Assembly: GCF_032854445.1 (NCBI RefSeq)
Contig: NC_088300.1
Location: forward strand, 57,696,984 to 57,760,983
Length of the DNA: 64,000 nucleotides
Source of the DNA: Liolophura sinensis
Lineage: Eukaryota > Mollusca > Polyplacophora > Chitonida > Chitonidae
Reading direction: 5' to 3'
The translations under genes and the position numbers were made by a program. The notes beneath the pieces were generated by a model. The model was not told the origin of the DNA. It worked only from the letters and a program-made list of their open reading frames with translations, and ran no database searches. How positions within the stretch are numbered: position 1 is the stretch's first letter; the number at the start of each line of letters is the position of its first letter. Positions 45,950 through 59,283 of the stretch are shown here, piece after piece.

Positions 45950-47020
45950 CAGGTTATTGGATGCATGAGAAAGCAGAGAGTTATAATGTAATCTACTTAT
46001 AACTGTGTGCGAGGTCAGACAGTGACAACCTCATCTACTGGAGGGTTACTGTATGCATGAGAAATCAGACAGTTATAATGTAATCTACTGGTAACTGTGT
46101 GCGAGGTCAGACAGTGACAACCTCATCTACTTGAGGGTTACTGTATGCATGAGAAATCAGACAGTTATAGTGTAATCTACTTGTAACTGTGTGTGAGGTC
46201 AGACAGTGACAACCTCATCTACTGGAGGGTTACTGCATGCATGAGAAATCAGTCATAATGTAATCTACTGGTAACAGTGTGCGAGGTCAGAGAGAGATAG
46301 CCCTCATCTAGTGGAGGGTAACTGTATGGCAGGTCAGTGATAATGTTACCTACTGAAAGATAACTATGCGCAAGGTCAGATAGTGACAACCTCATCTACT
46401 GGAGGGTAATTGTGTGAGAGGTCAGACAGTGATAGCCTCGTCTACTGGAGGATAACTGTGTGAGAGATCAGACAGTGATAACCTCATTTACTGGAGGGTA
46501 ACTGTGCAAGAGGTCAGACAGTGATAACCTTATCTACTGGAGGGTAACTGTGTGAGAAGTCAAACAGTCATAACCTGATCTACTGGAGGATAACTGTGTG
46601 AGAGGCCAGACAGTGATAACCTCATTTACTGGAGGGTAACTGTGTGAGAGGCCAGACAGTGATAACCTGATCTACTGGAGGGTAACTGTGTGAGAGGCCA
46701 GGACAGTGATAACCTCATTTACTGGAGGGTAACTGTGTGAGAGGCCAGACAGTGATAACCTTATCTACTGGAGGGTAACTGTGTGAGAAGTCAAACAGTG
46801 ATAACCTGATCTACTGAAGGGTAACTGTGTGAGAGGCCAGACAGTGATAATCTGATCTACTGGAGGACAATTGTGTGAGAGGTCAGACAGTGATAACCTG
46901 ATTTACTGGAAGATTACTGTGTGAGAAATCAGACAGTAATTGTATGGTACCTCTGTGAGAGGTCTGACAGTGATAACCTCATCTACTGGAAGATAGATGG
47001 AAGAGGGGTCAGACATTGCT
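45950..47020. repeat. Minisatellite with AGGTCA in most units (about 91-bp then 46-bp period)
   Basis: The left part repeats a compound unit of about 91 bp (45950-46330). The rest repeats about 46 bp: GAGGTCAGACAGTGATAACC plus TCATCTACTGGAGGGTAACTGTGTGA. At least nine units hold an exact AGGTCA; others have AGGCCA or AAGTCA. It lies just upstream of the first coding exon of the receptor. Confidence 0.9.
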
Positions 47021-50000
47021 ATACACTGTGATTGTCAAACCCATGGGTGCATGTACATGTAGGTGAGTAGATTATGTGCACGTAGTGTAGTATCTTCTGA
47101 ATAGAGTAGGCACTCAATGTAGGTGAGTATAGACAAAGTCATAGTCTGCTGAACGAATCTGCACACAATTAGGATGTGATTTCAACTTCTCTGCAGTCTT
47201 CTGGCCAGTCCAGGAAGCCAGGTAAGGTAGCCTGTAATGTTAGGCTCATCATTCCCCTCACCAACACAATCAAGCAAACCAATTCAATTAGATTCTTTAC
47301 CATACACTGGTGAACTCTTTCACGTTCCAGGAATAAGAGCTGGGAAACATGAGGTGCTTCAATGACCTCACAGAAAGTCAACCAAAACCGACTTTTCTGC
47401 TAGAAATTGCAGATTGTATGTGTGGGTGGGGTGAAATAATTGTCCTTCTTTGCTACCGTGCATTCACAAAACAACATGTGATTTTATTGCTTGTTAGCCT
47501 GAATTCAACTCAACATATTCAACATATTTCTCTGTCAATGCCGAAACCACTGACCTTTTTCAACATGTGCCACATAATTAAAATAGATTTCTAGAGGATT
47601 ATAAAACATCCAAAGTCAGTCTGTGAAGTCTATCCGATACTGTCAACTGTTAGGCCTTGAAAGGTCTGATGCATTAGAGTACTGCATCCTTCATCCCAGA
47701 TAACATATGCTCTACATGTTATGGTTCAAGCAAACAGACAGGTCAGTGTAAATCACTGTAAGCACTTACATCATAATAATCTAAATGTTAATTTCCTTCT
47801 TTTTCAGTTTTTTAGTTTTTTAGTCTACTTACAAAATAAGGCTGAATGGTCTATAAATGTTTCAAATGTTTTCCCAGATCAATTTAAAAATAAGTTGAAC
47901 AAGGTTAAATTAATTTACATTATACTCTTTATACCCTTTTTTTTTTTAAAGTATCTCCACAATGAACATTGGATTTAGAGGTGTATAATATACATAAAAA
48001 AACGATGTACAAAGCTACTACAATATAGTAATATTTCTCATGAATTTTCATTCACAAGTCAATTTACAGGTACATTGTGAATTGCAACAAAATTGGAAAT
48101 GGACATTTGTTTAATGAGCAATCCTTGTGTACAACAAAAATCTCAACGTAGCCGATTTTACACTCACAAGTAATCTATATATACATGTACATACAGGCCT
48201 TCTGTGTTCTTCTCATGAAATACTACACTAAAATAAACACGTGAATTGATTCTGAATCCTAATAAACTGCATGGTACACAAATGGGTGCTGGGAGGTCTT
48301 GTGATCTCTACATGTACCTCACCCACAGTCTGGTACAGTACATGTGTACAGTATGCCTAACTAGTGAGTCTCTCCGGAAAACATCGACTGTACGGAGAAT
48401 ATACAACCCATGCTAAGACAACAAAGGCTAACAATGCCCATGATTCTTGGTCAAGCTTAGAATTATTGTACCTGGGACACCCGGGCACAAATGCCCATGA
48501 TCTACTTATGGTGTGAGAGATTAACTCGTTTAAATACATATACATTAACACAGGACCTCCTTCTACAACATTTTTAAGCATTAGCAGTGTATTCAAATAC
48601 AACGACAAAAACGACAGAGAACGTAGCAGGAAACATTGCCGTATTCTCACATGCTTGGATGTCATTAGATTTGTTTATTCTTTCGTGTGGCAGTTAAAAC
48701 CAAACACTGTGATCAAACACTTGCCAGGTGAACACTCTGACCCTTAAATGTGCCTGTACCTGAAAGGTACATAGAGGCCCTATGATGCTGTTACTCCACC
48801 CAGCTATTCAGGTGGTCCTACAACACTTATTTATAACAGTTAAATATTTGTCACTGTGAAATCTACCTGAGTCACAGTGGTCAGTTGTTATAAGGTTGGA
48901 TACACTGAGAGAAAGCTTAGTCTCTTGGTCTTTCATTGGCAACTTATATGTAAGACACCACAGACCTCTATCCTGGAACTACACATATAGGTATACAACC
49001 CGGTACATTTAACATATCTGCCCCACACACCCTGCCCCTCTCACCTCAGTGCTCCTTACAGACACCATGATGCTCTGAGCTACTTGTATCAAGCTTTCTT
49101 ATCTTGCATAGCCTAGGAGATGGTTGGAACTCTGGTTAGTTCAGCTGCACATGTATGTCTTAACAACATGCATGAACTACTTTTTCAGTGACTGATTACT
49201 TGACTTACGTACTTGATTCGTGTTTCACACCGAAAGTATCCGATTAAAGGCCACTTTATGCTTTTGAAATAAATATGTGTACATTATATTACTGCGAAAG
49301 TGTTAAATCATATGCAGAGGTGTAAATTACATTCTCATGTAAATTCAGTCCACACACCTGCATGGATCTAGGTTTATTTACACACATCTGCAAATGAGTT
49401 TCTCTCCGATATTAGGATTTTTTCATAATTTAACCCACTGTCTAAATTATGCTGTTCTTATTGTCAATCAGCAGCCTGTGCCACTGAATAGCAGAACAAT
49501 TATATCAGAGTCCTCTGACTGCTAAGGGATCATTACTTTTTATAGCTATAAACCTGACAGGTAATTTCGTCACAGTGCTATAACATTAACAAAAAATGTG
49601 CTTATGTAAAATATGTAAATGCACATATTTACTGAAATCCAGTGCAACCTTTAATGCACTTTGAAAGCTTGTACATACCCATACCAGCATTGAAGATACC
49701 TGCTACACTAAATGACGTACTGTAAATGTAAGTTTTGATGCTAAAATCAACATTATTTATGCATGTACATTTATTTGCATGTAATTTATAGGTCAAATAC
49801 AATAGTTCACCGTAACAAAGGTGCACATGGGCACTATGTTCTTAACAAATGCACACTGCGTATTTTACATCACCAACACAATCTGTCACAATAGTAGTAC
49901 TATAGACAGCAGAATACTCTTACTGTTAGCAATACTACATTATCTGTTAAACCTACAGAGATAGGAAAGACAATCCATGAAGAAGTAAGGCAAAGTCAGC

Positions 50001-52160
50001 ATACATATGTGTGACACCTCCATATGTCAAATTAAATGTTAGATTTGAAAAATACTTGAGTACACCAAATGGGAACTCTGAAGACTGGCTACATTGTCCC
50101 TGACAGACTACACTATTATCAGATCTTTATGACAAACTTTATGTACTACTGGTATTAAATGTTCATTTCCATTTCTCAAATGAGCACGACCAAAAAAGTT
50201 TTTACCCACATACATGTACAAATGTATCTGTCAACTAACAGTATTATCCTAAGTATATAATTCTTATCTTTGGTAGTACCAGTTATGTTTGATCCAATGT
50301 TCATGCACTTGTGACATAGAATGACTGAGCTAGGGTATCAGAGTCACGTGCAGAAGTAGGTCAGTAGTTGGCCTTAAACCCCTTGGCCTTAACAAGGAGA
50401 TATCAACCATATCAAGTTACTCTATTTTTTCTGCAATTTTGAAAATATATACATGTACATGTATCTGTAAACTGCAAATTATCCCGATTACAGTAATGCA
50501 ATATATTTTTTAAATCAAAATAGTGTAATAATTTTGTAGTGATGGGAAATTCAGCAAATTGGTGATAAGTAAAAATATCAGTACATGTATATATTTATTC
50601 TTAATGCGTGAACTCATGTAATAACAGTATAAAATTTAAAATACAAATACACATGTTGTTCAAATGTATCCTACGACAACATGGTAAAGGCAGAAAACCA
50701 GTGCATAAGTACACTGTATCTTGATATGGTATTATATACAAGGTGTATCAGGCTTACAGTGACAAAACCTTATTCTAATATCATACATTTGCCTAATGCT
50801 TTGCCAACAATGGGTGAGCACACCAGTTTTAACCAGTTTCTCGAGTGAAAGACCACCCTGCAACATGGTTATCCCCTGTCATAAGCTAGTTTGTGGGGGG
50901 CACGGAGCAGTTTGCTACCTACAGACACAGTTCTATCTACACTTGGATCATAAGTATGAATTTATATAACATCCATCATCAATACAGATGAGCATGCACT
51001 CCTACAAATTAATGTAAATGTATGTGGGGTAAGAAAGAGTGTACGTCTAATCTTACCTGGCTGTATTTACCTGTGACCAAATGTAGTGCACGACGGGAGC
51101 AAAGTATTTGGTGTACACCTACACCACAACTGTGCAGCCCAATTTGGTGACCTTTACACCTGAACTGACATGACACCGCAAAAAATGAGCAGTTAATATT
51201 TTATCTCAGGGTGTACACTATGTTGCCTGACCATTGGTCTGCACTCTGCACCCATGTCCAGCCCCACTGACCTCTCCTCAGGGAGACTGACACAGTGGGC
51301 CTGTCCTCAGATTTACACACATGCCGGGCCAACAACACACGACCTTGACCTGGAATAACACGTAACTCTAGTCTACTTTTCTAACTGTTCAATATGAGCA
51401 GCTACTGTATAACTGTGCCTCTGAGATATTCAATAAATATTCCTTTCTAGGCAGGCCAGCCCCAAGTATGGATTATGCTTATTATAGCATAAGATGTCCA
51501 CATTTGAGTGAAACTGAAGGATGAAGTCTGGTAAGGCTGCCCTGCACTGGAAAAACTGTGCCTTAAATTTAGTGACAGATGATAATTATTGCTGCAGATC
51601 CCATCGAGTAATACCACAAATTACACCAAGGTTTGAGACTGATGCTTACCTTAAGACAATCTTCCAGGTACAGGTAGCACAAAAGACATGGACTCCAGAA
51701 CTCTCAATTCAGTTGTAGAGCCTAGTAAGATACACACATGTACATGGCAGGCAAGCCATGCTGGATTTAGCTAGTACAAGTAACTCTCTAGCCTGATCCA
51801 CTTTTGGGGCTGCTATGTACTAGCCTGACCTAGTACATGCATAGGAGAGAAGATTAAAGGAGCAGAGCTAAATAGGACCTCAGGAAAAGCACAAGTACCC
51901 CACCCCACCAATCCGTTGCACCCCGTCCTCCCCCTCCATCGCTCTGACCACAGTCAGCATTATGACATCAACTAATAGCAAGAATAGCATGACATACTTT
52001 ACTTACCTTGCTAAGTTGCCCTAAGGCTTGTTGCCTTAGAGCATACCACATTGCCTATCTTTGTTGTACAGGCATACCGGATCAAGTTACCAACAGTGCA
52101 AGACTAAATTAAGTTAACATTATGTTTTTTGCACCTCAATGATCAAGACTGACAAGTCAC
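47021..52160. other. No supported gene
   Basis: AT-rich DNA upstream of the receptor, probably intron or 5' flank. Two tandem splice-donor-like sites on the - strand (near 51059 and 51070) could mark a noncoding 5' exon, but nothing decides this. An AGGTCAAGGTC motif (- strand) lies at 51341-51351. Confidence 0.4.
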
Positions 52161-52590
52161 ATTGTGTTAGGTGTCATACATGCATTGGATAGATGTGAGC
52201 TCATTATACAATGCAAATAAATAAATAAATAATATAAAGTGCAATTTCTTTTCCACTTTATAAATGAAGTCTATAATAATGGAATTCACAGAGTGTATAA
52301 ACAAAAACAGATCAGTTTCAATAAATAATGGAGAGTACACAATTAAGAAACAGAATATGTTCAAACCTTAACTGATGGAGAAAAAAGCACATGCATTAAC
52401 AGGGAGTACTATGAGAAAAACCAATGAGGCGTAGTAGATGACCTCTCGTCCAGCTTGGGTCAGTATATCACTTCTGTTACCCACACTCACAATCCAGAAC
52501 AAAAGAGAGAAAGACGACATAAATTCCATTAACACCCTGTCGTACTAAATGGTATCTGGGGGATTAGGTGGTAGCGAGGTTGCGGCGGGC

Positions 52591-52614
52591 GGGGGGGGGG
52601 GGGGGGGGGGGGGG
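52591..52614. repeat. Run of 24 G
   Basis: Uninterrupted G24 after GCGGCGGGC. It could form a G-quadruplex on +, and its length is uncertain in any assembly. Confidence 0.9.
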
Positions 52615-53180
52615 TACGAGACCTTTAGGTTTTCAGGTTTATTTGGGGACTACACTATAGTTATTGGTATCTTTCACAAGATCAACTTTTCTCCACACAA
52701 GAATGAAAGCATGTGAACATCCAACAGTAGATACAGTAGTTGTGGCTATTGGAATACATGCATTATGTATGGTCAAGTTAATTGACCACTACTCTCACAT
52801 GTACACTTTAGATGGTGATGCCCTACATGTGCATGTAGCTTATGATACAACCCCTACATGTATATCTAGCTCTGATTCAACTTTGGCTTTGCATGTAACT
52901 GGCTTTAATACAATAAGGCAGGCAGTTTGTCCAACACACATTTCCCTCATTACAACACTGTTGTTGAAGTATAAATCTGCCTATTACTAGTATGTTAGAT
53001 GTGTTGGATGAAGTTTGTTAGCCTGTGACACATATAATACAGGAATAGGAGAAATACCCACATGTATTTGTATAGTAGATATAGGGGAATTGGCATTGTC
53101 GTTATCCTGGCAACTGATCCAGGTACATTTACTTGATTTTCTACTGACACTTCAGGGTGGCAAGATTGCAAATAAAATGT

Positions 53181-53385
53181 TCTGTAATTCTTCAACCTTT
53201 CTGCATATCTGTAAACATAATCTGAACGCATTATTCTGTGTTAACTGATAAAATTACATTTTTTGTGTATCCCTGAAAAGGGCCAATCCAACCAGTATTG
53301 TTTAGTCTCCAAAATCAAATTAAACTGTGCATAAATTGCACTGAAAGTTGCTGTTTCATATTAAAAAAGGTTGAAGAATTATGGT
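53181..53385 (-). mobile_element. MITE family M1, copy 3
   Basis: Reverse orientation. Ends TGTAATTCTTCAACCTTTCT and AAAAGGTTGAAGAATTATGG form the clearest inverted repeats of the family; interior CCAATCCAACCA and AATTGCACTGAAAGTTGC match the other copies. Confidence 0.8.
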
Positions 53386-53966
53386 ATACCATTTTTGCAT
53401 TTTTTTTTTGTCGACTAAAGGAAGCAACAGGAACATCTGATAATAAAATAGTCACTGGCAAATGCACATTTATTTGATTCCCTCCAGAAATGAAATGAGG
53501 ACAGAATTCCAAGTAAAATCATGCTGCTGAAGTTTGCTGGGATGTACACACTGTACATGCAAATTAACCCTCAGGCGATCAATCAATATATCAATTTCCT
53601 GTCTTTTACGAAGTTGAACATGTTTTGGTAAGTCAGGTTACACTTCACCTGTTTTAACTGGAAGTCTGCTGTCATGGGTTGTACACCTGTAGGTATTTCT
53701 TAGTATTAGTCTGATAGTACATAACTCCTGTATGTTAAACACTGCCCCACCCCACTCTGTCTCTCTAACAGATTTTTGTATTATCTGCCTGAATAACAGA
53801 CACAGATGTATCTTAAGCTAAGCTTTACACAGATGTCTCTAAGATCAAGAGTCACTCCCAGATGACTTATTGTAGTAAGGCTGTAGTTAGGATTTGGCTT
53901 CCCGCCTTTTTGGCAACACTAATGTGTTAGACTTTGGGGAAGCTATTATAAGTTTATTCAATGGCA

Positions 53967-54065
53967 AGAGAGGAAGCCAGCATAAGCTGAGCGACCGCAT
54001 TGATGAGAGGCTCCTGGGTTATTACGCTGCGTTAGCATGCTAACCAACTGAGCCACGGAGGACCC
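53967..54065 (-). mobile_element. SINE family A, head fragment
   Basis: Complement of the tRNA-like head (TTAGCATGCTAACCAACTGA, GAGCCACGGAGG) with A and B boxes but no tail. It resembles a tRNA gene only through its SINE origin. Confidence 0.8.
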
Positions 54066-54394
54066 TCAAATGAAAATTACATCACGAGTTTAATAAATTT
54101 GGTATAATGGGTCATGAATTGCATATCCTATTTATCCCGTAATATATTTTGAACGGTTTTAGGTGGTTAATAGTGAGAACAATGTCTGTTAGTTTTCGAT
54201 ATATGTGAAATGGTTCGAACTGACCACACATTTCACTAAATATGGTTCCAGAAAATATTAAGGAAATCTGCGATCAGGAAACAAAACGCCGTTCATTAGT
54301 ACATCACAAAATATCAGCATTCAAAACTTTTCACTTATTGAAACATTTGGCTCTAAAATTGTGACCTAAATCTAGATTGTATCTCTATGACAAC

Positions 54395-54402
54395 TGACGT
54401 CA
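54395..54402. promoter_or_regulatory. CRE palindrome TGACGTCA
   Basis: Exact CRE in a slightly GC-richer patch (54390-54440), 8.6 kb upstream of the receptor start codon. It could mark the receptor promoter or a separate enhancer; no exon can be tied to it. Confidence 0.25.
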
Positions 54403-55979
54403 CACGATGACTTACAGATTGCGAGGAGCGGTGATTTTGAACATCAGTCTGAACGAAATTCAGATTTAGGCTTTTAACGTGCATAATTCAGCTCAAAATT
54501 TATTTGCTGGTCTTACTAACCATCGTGGAACTTGGAGAATGCAACAAACAGTGTCTACGATGTTTCAAAGGGCTTGATTTTGGTTCTGTATTGGACCTTC
54601 CGTGTGATGATAGATGGGATGTTAAAGGTCACAGTGGGACCAGTCATATGGCAAATACAATGGACTAGATTTAAGAATAATCTTCAGGTACATCAGTTCC
54701 AGACCAGTTCATACACACGAGACAACTCTTTGGTGCTCTTCAAAATATAGTAAGGCAAGTTTGTAGGTCTTTAATGTCGTGAAAATCTGATACTCAGGCA
54801 TGCTGCTGTCCTTGACGGTTGAACTCATGTTTGTGAGTACCTTGTTTAGGTGTACAGCGTCAAGCACTTCGTTATCTTTCATCAACCTTTGGTGTTTTTC
54901 ACATTTCATGAAGATAAATTTTTATGAATATCCAGTGTCCAAAAATGGTTTGGTACCAAGAAACCAGTGGAAACAGTGTAGTAAGTGATCGGCAGTCTGG
55001 CATTTTTTGTTTGTATTTTTTGATTGGATAAGCTTGTCAATGAAAGTTCAGGTGACCAATCAAAATTGCCATTTATTTATATAGCGTGCGGAATAATGAA
55101 AATTTACATCACTGTTGTTATATCACTGACACAGGCAGATTATGGAATAAACAGCATATTATAGATGGATTAACCCCTAAATGATGTACAAGACTGCAGA
55201 TAAAGAGAAGGTTAACACTGGATCAAGGCTTACAAGTACATACATATACATGTACATCAGTGTATACAGCTAGAGGTTAAGAGGTAGGCTAGTATGGGAC
55301 ATGTACACACACAGAATACAGACGTGATCAAATAATACCAATGAACCTCATGTAACTAAAATAACTGACAATACAGGGAAATGGTCACAGGTCAGTGTGC
55401 CAGGCTCCCACTAATCTGTTTTTTGAAATAGAATCCTGACACAATCTGATGAAAGTGAACTGCCTTATTTTATACAAGACTTGCTTCCTTCTTCTTTCGT
55501 AGGTTACAAGATATGAAAAGGCTACTGCTGGCATAGAAGCCAGCTAGATTACAAATGCCCGTCCTTATGTACAGCCTTTAAAATGACAACACTGTACATA
55601 TTTAACTCTTTGTACATGGTCGACAGTCTCCTCTGTCCCTTTCATAGTCTAAAAGGTCAACAGAACATTGAAGCGTCCTGTAAAGATTAAACTAATCACG
55701 CTCAACTTCCTCTAATAATATATCCTATCTATCTTCATCACCCCTTTATAATTCAAGATTCACCACATTAAACACAACATTCAGGTCTATTTAATGTATC
55801 ATCTTTATTCTCCAGTCTCTTGTTTCCTTCTCCCCATTCAATTTCACATTCACTTCACTAGCAGATGTATCATATTAGTGTCAAACATAAAATTACATGT
55901 GGAGATCAAATGGTCCTATATTTCCCCACAGGCTGGCAAATACACGATATATTATATATAACCGAACGCACACTACACC

Positions 55980-56200
55980 TTTATGCTTAGCGAGCCATCG
56001 GTCAAGGCCAGGTCATGCAGACTGACCAGTAAGACCAGGTTTGGTCTACAGTATAAAACAGGCTCTGTGCTCTGACCTGCATCGTGTAGGTGCACTGGGC
56101 AAATTGACCCTAGTCTGACCCTTTGCTGACCAATAAAAGGCTGACCTCTGCTTGTTGTAAAGTTAGAGACAGGTAGGGGCTAGTATGACTAAGGTCAGAT
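55980..56200. promoter_or_regulatory. Cluster of nine nuclear-receptor half-sites
   Basis: GGTCA or TGACC at 56000-56004, 56010-56015, 56023-56027, 56073-56078, 56105-56109, 56116-56120, 56127-56131, 56142-56147 and 56192-56197. Four extend to the full AGGTCA/TGACCT hexamer. A TATAAAA lies at 56052-56058. About 0.4 such pentamers would be expected by chance in 200 bp counting both strands. Confidence 0.4.
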
Positions 56201-56283
56201 ACATGTTTATACACAGGATGTACACAGCCCTTGCAGTACGCCTTGAAGCATTTTAATACCTAGACTCAACACTACTCACACTT

Positions 56284-56302
56284 TAATAATAATAATAATA
56301 AT
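56284..56302. repeat. (TAA)n microsatellite
   Basis: Short run of AAT units. Confidence 0.8.
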
Positions 56303-56309
56303 AAAAATA

Positions 56310-58290
56310 TTCCAGCAAAGGTATCATTAACTCCAGAGGTACATACATGTACAAGTACCTGTAGAAGAATCTGACATTAAAGAATCCAGAAAATTCACAC
56401 ACAAACCAATGCAGCACATAGGTTAGTAAATCTTTGGCAATACTGTTCCAGAACAAAGAAGCTGATTCATAATACATTTTGCCAGAGGCGTAAAAAGAGA
56501 GGCGTAGCTGTGGTATAACACTTCAAATAAATTCTGGACAGTCTGCAGCTATGCCCTGTAATTCCACGTGGCCAATTACAAAGACGGCCATTATATTCTC
56601 TGCTAGACTGGCACAATTATCAGGACGACCCAAGAGAAATCTATTCTATCCTCTTGTTTTGTCTAACTATATGTATAAATTTATACGACTTGTTCACATA
56701 TTTTTACACACCCTCAAGGCTAAACAAAAGAGAATCAAGATAATGGAAATGTTTCAAAAATAGATATGTTCATGTACATGGCTGGTTACAGGTACCTTTC
56801 TACACAAATAACATGTAGATACAGAGTAATTACCCCAAAAGCAGATTGTCTGAACACTTATGTATTTCTACTGCTGCCTTTACCGAAGAATGATCCCAGG
56901 TAAGAAGCCTGAAAACTAACACTCCACATGCACACTCACACTGAGATCATGAATGACGCAAGGTTCAAAGGAAAAGCTTTTCCTGAATTATACAAAATAC
57001 ACATTCCGTTCCCAAACCCTGCATCACATACCCGTACATGTATACAGTTTCATCAGGAGAGCTTCCTTGCATTTACATGTAATCACCATCAGTTAAGGAT
57101 TAACAGAATATAGCCTACTGTAAAATTTTGCTTCGACCATATTTTGAGATTTACTGATAGGCCATGCTCAGGATCATGGCAGGTAAGTTCAAGATCAAAA
57201 GAGATTACACAATGCGGTCAGATTTAGTTGACACACTGCTCCCTTTGCTACAGCGCATCATTTTATCCAACGTACAATATACATGTATGTCAGTCTCATA
57301 AACAGCAGTTTAGTGAAAACCATCAATATCAAGCTGAAACAAGATCAAAGGAACTTCAGGCCAAAATATTCATCAACTTCATCAGAATAAGATTTAGTTC
57401 CATACAAATTCAGCAAGAATAAAACACACCCATTTGGTGTTACCTAAACTCAAACAATTTGACTTTGAAAATAAGCAACTCTCTTAATATCCTGGAAAAT
57501 TCCAGCTGGAGGATGAAGCCAAAAGATTCAGAAGCATTCCTCAAGAGCAGATCATAAACTTTGTATGGGTTATTCCAGTTTCCATTTTTCTGTGAATATA
57601 AGTACATGTGTCTCTGCAAAGACACATGCTCTACTGTCTGCCATTAGGTCACTCTTTCTGGTCAACCGCATTCGTGATTTGATCTTCATTCTGCAAACTT
57701 ATTCCAATCAATAAACTTGGGTCAGGAAGATTCTTTGATGTCTTTGACCAACTTCATTACCAGAAGCAATGATTATCCATACGTTAAGGGCTACACACCC
57801 GCTTGCACTCTGAAGAGGGTTTGAATCAGATAGCTGTAATTAACAACTCATCATACATATACATCCTCTCCACTCCAGAAAATTAACCTTGTTTCCTTTA
57901 ATATTTCTTTTTCCTTTTCAAGGAGAATGCTAAATTTGTAGGAAGTGCGCCTGTGTAGAACTCCATTGATGATAATTTTCCCCCTTCATACCTGGTCGTA
58001 ATTTGTAAGAAATTCAGTACATACTAACAAAGCGTGTCACAGTGTATACATGCATGTATGCAGGACATGAAAGGCAGTCTAAAATAAAACTCGAAACAGA
58101 TTCAGAATTCAGCTTGAATGAGGAAGTGAGTATATTCTGGTGAGTTGCGTTGTTCAAATTTAGATTTCCCACTAGGTAACTAGGCTCATTCAATCTAGTG
58201 AGTTTTTAATGGTGTTACTGACTCCTGCTTACAGAAAAGAACAACTTGTAAAGAAGTGCATGCACTTACATGTACTTATACAGAGTTCGT
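56310..58290. other. No supported gene
   Basis: AT-rich DNA with only short chance frames on both strands. I see no repeat or splice pattern worth naming. Confidence 0.5.
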
Positions 58291-58292
58291 CT

Positions 58293-58350
58293 TTATTTAA
58301 TCTATTCATCTGATTGGTGTTTGATATTGCACTTAAAGAATATTTTCATG
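58293..58350 (-). mobile_element. SINE family A, 3' tail fragment
   Basis: Diverged complement of the tail (TTTATTTAATC, GATTGGTGTTTGATATTGCA). Confidence 0.5.
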
Positions 58351-58832
58351 TTCACACGTACAAGTAAGTTAAGGAGCAGATAACCGCACGAATGTGGCTC
58401 AACTGATCTAACGATGCACTGATGTGCCCAGTAGACAGAGCCACAATGACTTCTTGTATCACACAGGATGTCCAACAGATCTGTGAGCATTGGCAGCAGA
58501 ACATTAGGTTTTTAACGATGTTATTTTGTCCTAACGTGCATAAAATTGGTTTCTGTAAAGACACAACACATAGAGGGATGCTTCAAAAATAAACAGGCAC
58601 GGCCCCTACTTCAATATGTACGACAAAATCAAATGATTTCAGTGCACAAGTTGCCTCCACTTCGATGTGTTGGTCATGTTCTGACATGATTTATCTGTTC
58701 ATCGATGCATAAATCTACAAGGTCAGGGTTTAAAACTTAAGATTTAAGGAGGCTGTTGTGGTAATACAGTCGGTACAGTTGTACATTGTTAAATCTGCTG
58801 TCAGCTTCACTCATGCAGCTAAAGGAGCAGTC

Positions 58833-59277
58833 TACAGTGGCCCATATACAACATTTTCCTTTTTTCCTTAACTTTTGTAACTTTTTCTTAGGTTTCCACC
58901 TGGATGGAAACGTTTTCACCTAGGTGGAAACCGTTCTCACTTGGGTGAAAACTTACGTGATGCAAGAAGCCTCATTCTTGTTTCCGACAGCAGAATGACG
59001 ATGAACTACAACATGTAAAAACTTCAGCATGACGAAGAAAGGCGTGGATGAGGCAAGTCACACTGAATTCCACATGACCTCCCTGTAGAGTGTCCCGAAA
59101 CTTTTATCTCTAGTCAAAATGATTTCATCTTCCATTTTCCCCCATTCTTGGACCAGAACAAGGCATTTGGTTTCACCTGAGTTTCCACCTGGGTGAAAAC
59201 GTTTTCATCCAGGTGGAAACCTAAGAAAAAGTTCCAAAATTTAAGGAAAAAGGAAAATTCGTATATGGGCCACCGTA
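58833..59277. mobile_element. Fold-back MITE with about 100-bp terminal inverted repeats
   Basis: The left arm from TACAGTGGCCCATATAC through TTTTCTTAGGTTTCCACCTG pairs with the right arm ending GTATATGGGCCACCGTA over about 100 bp with few mismatches. GCAGTC (58827-58832 and 59278-59283) is a 6-bp target-site duplication. The inner arm ends hold smaller palindromes (TTTCCACCT...AGGTGGAAA). No transposase. Confidence 0.9.
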
Positions 59278-59283
59278 GCAGTC

